From assembly GCA_030529365.1 (NCBI GenBank), contig JAUMXB010000006.1:53064-117063 (forward strand): DNA of 64,000 nt, read 5' to 3'. Source of the stretch: Cardiobacteriaceae bacterium (GTDB lineage: Bacteria; Pseudomonadota; Gammaproteobacteria; Cardiobacteriales; Cardiobacteriaceae). Positions 63,734-64,000 of this stretch are shown one piece after another (the first letter of the stretch is position 1; each line of letters opens with the position of its first letter). The notes under the pieces are model-generated. The model was not told the origin of the DNA. It saw nothing but the letters and a program-made list of their open reading frames with translations, and did no database searches. The position numbers were made by a program, and so were the translations under genes.

Positions 63734-64000
63734 ATGAAAAAAATCCTGATTATGGCTTTGGCGCTATGCTGCAGCAACGCCTTCGCCGCCCCGACGAAAA
63801 CCATCGTTTCCGCAGAAAAAGCCGCGAAAGTCACCCAAAGCAAAACGGCGAAGCAATCCAAAACCGCCGCGAAAGCTGACAAAACCAAGGCAGCCGAGAA
63901 AGGCAAGACTGTCGCCAAGGCAGACAAAGCCAAACCCGCCGACAAGGCAAAAACTGTCGCCAAGGCAGACATAGCCAAAGCTGACGACAAGTGCAAAGCC
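63734..64000 (+). CDS. Lys/Ala-rich secreted repeat protein, N-terminal part (runs off the window)
   Basis: 89 codons are visible and the frame is open at the end. A signal peptide (KKILIMALALCCSNAFA, cleavage before APTKT) is followed by a chain made almost only of Lys, Ala, Thr, Asp and Val. A 45-bp tandem DNA repeat encodes TVAKADKAKPADKAK and then TVAKADIAKADDK. Such chains resemble histone H1-like or AlgP-like basic tails, but with an export signal. The function is unknown. CAACGCG before the ATG is a poor ribosome-binding site. Confidence 0.7.
   Translation, partial: MKKILIMALALCCSNAFAAPTKTIVSAEKAAKVTQSKTAKQSKTAAKADKTKAAEKGKTVAKADKAKPADKAKTVAKADIAKADDKCKA

Overview
The window looks like chromosome of a gammaproteobacterium, most probably of the Cardiobacterium group. 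I base this on GC-rich coding DNA, a complete gammaproteobacterial housekeeping set, pilMNOPQ, MurNAc recycling genes and relatives of IS30, IS1016 and IS256. The assignment is an inference from gene content, because no 16S gene is present. There is no prophage, CRISPR array, rRNA operon or plasmid function.

Layout. 0-1.1 kb: end of dapF overlapping xerC. 1.8-7.7 kb (minus): argS, a SPOR protein, a TauE-like exporter, ilvE, a YajR-like MFS transporter and ssb, probably one long operon. 8.0-10.7 kb: nitroreductase, then a divergent AEC transporter and LysR regulator. 11.0-17.0 kb (plus): a MurNAc/anhydro-MurNAc cluster of EIIA, murQ, murP, a sodium/solute symporter and anmK. 17.3-22.5 kb: aroC and adk (minus), gcvH and gcvP (plus). 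22.6-25.5 kb: a repeat-rich gap, a membrane protein and a decayed transposase. 25.6-34.8 kb (minus): aceE and aceF followed at 11-20 bp spacings by all three parts of a type I secretion machine. 35.1-37.3 kb: two tandem TRAP substrate-binding proteins. 37.6-45.9 kb (plus): ctpA, mgtE, an OppA-like protein and mfd. 46.6-49.6 kb: an intact IS30-family element, pdxY and a broken IS1016-like element. 49.8-57.9 kb (minus): gatB, pilMNOPQ, gltA and rpmE2, visibly AT-richer than the rest. 58.2-64.0 kb: dsdA, an unknown secreted protein, a CreC-like kinase, tRNA-Pro(CGG), a truncated DNA-alkylation-repair gene and the start of a Lys/Ala-rich secreted protein.

The most striking feature is in the intergenic DNA. 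Twenty-one copies of a paired-palindrome element occur here. Each palindrome is about 30-35 bp, centred on AAGCGCTT, with T-rich 5' arms and A-rich 3' arms. Where both palindromes are present, the two cores lie 31 bp apart in 12 of 15 copies. Most copies sit just behind stop codons, and several supply the stop codon itself. The IS30 element has inserted inside one copy with an AAT duplication. Three further dispersed families share the gaps: paired hairpins on ACGTAGCCTGCTACGT, a GTGAGCCGCAGGCGAACCCC family, and a MITE with GAGCRTTTTTGA ends for which an empty site is visible.

Functionally, the MurNAc cluster takes up or phosphorylates MurNAc and anhydro-MurNAc and returns them to GlcNAc-6-P. 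The aceEF run couples pyruvate oxidation genes with a LapB/HlyD/TolC-like exporter whose substrate is not in the window. The pil operon builds the inner-membrane alignment complex and the secretin of type IV pili.
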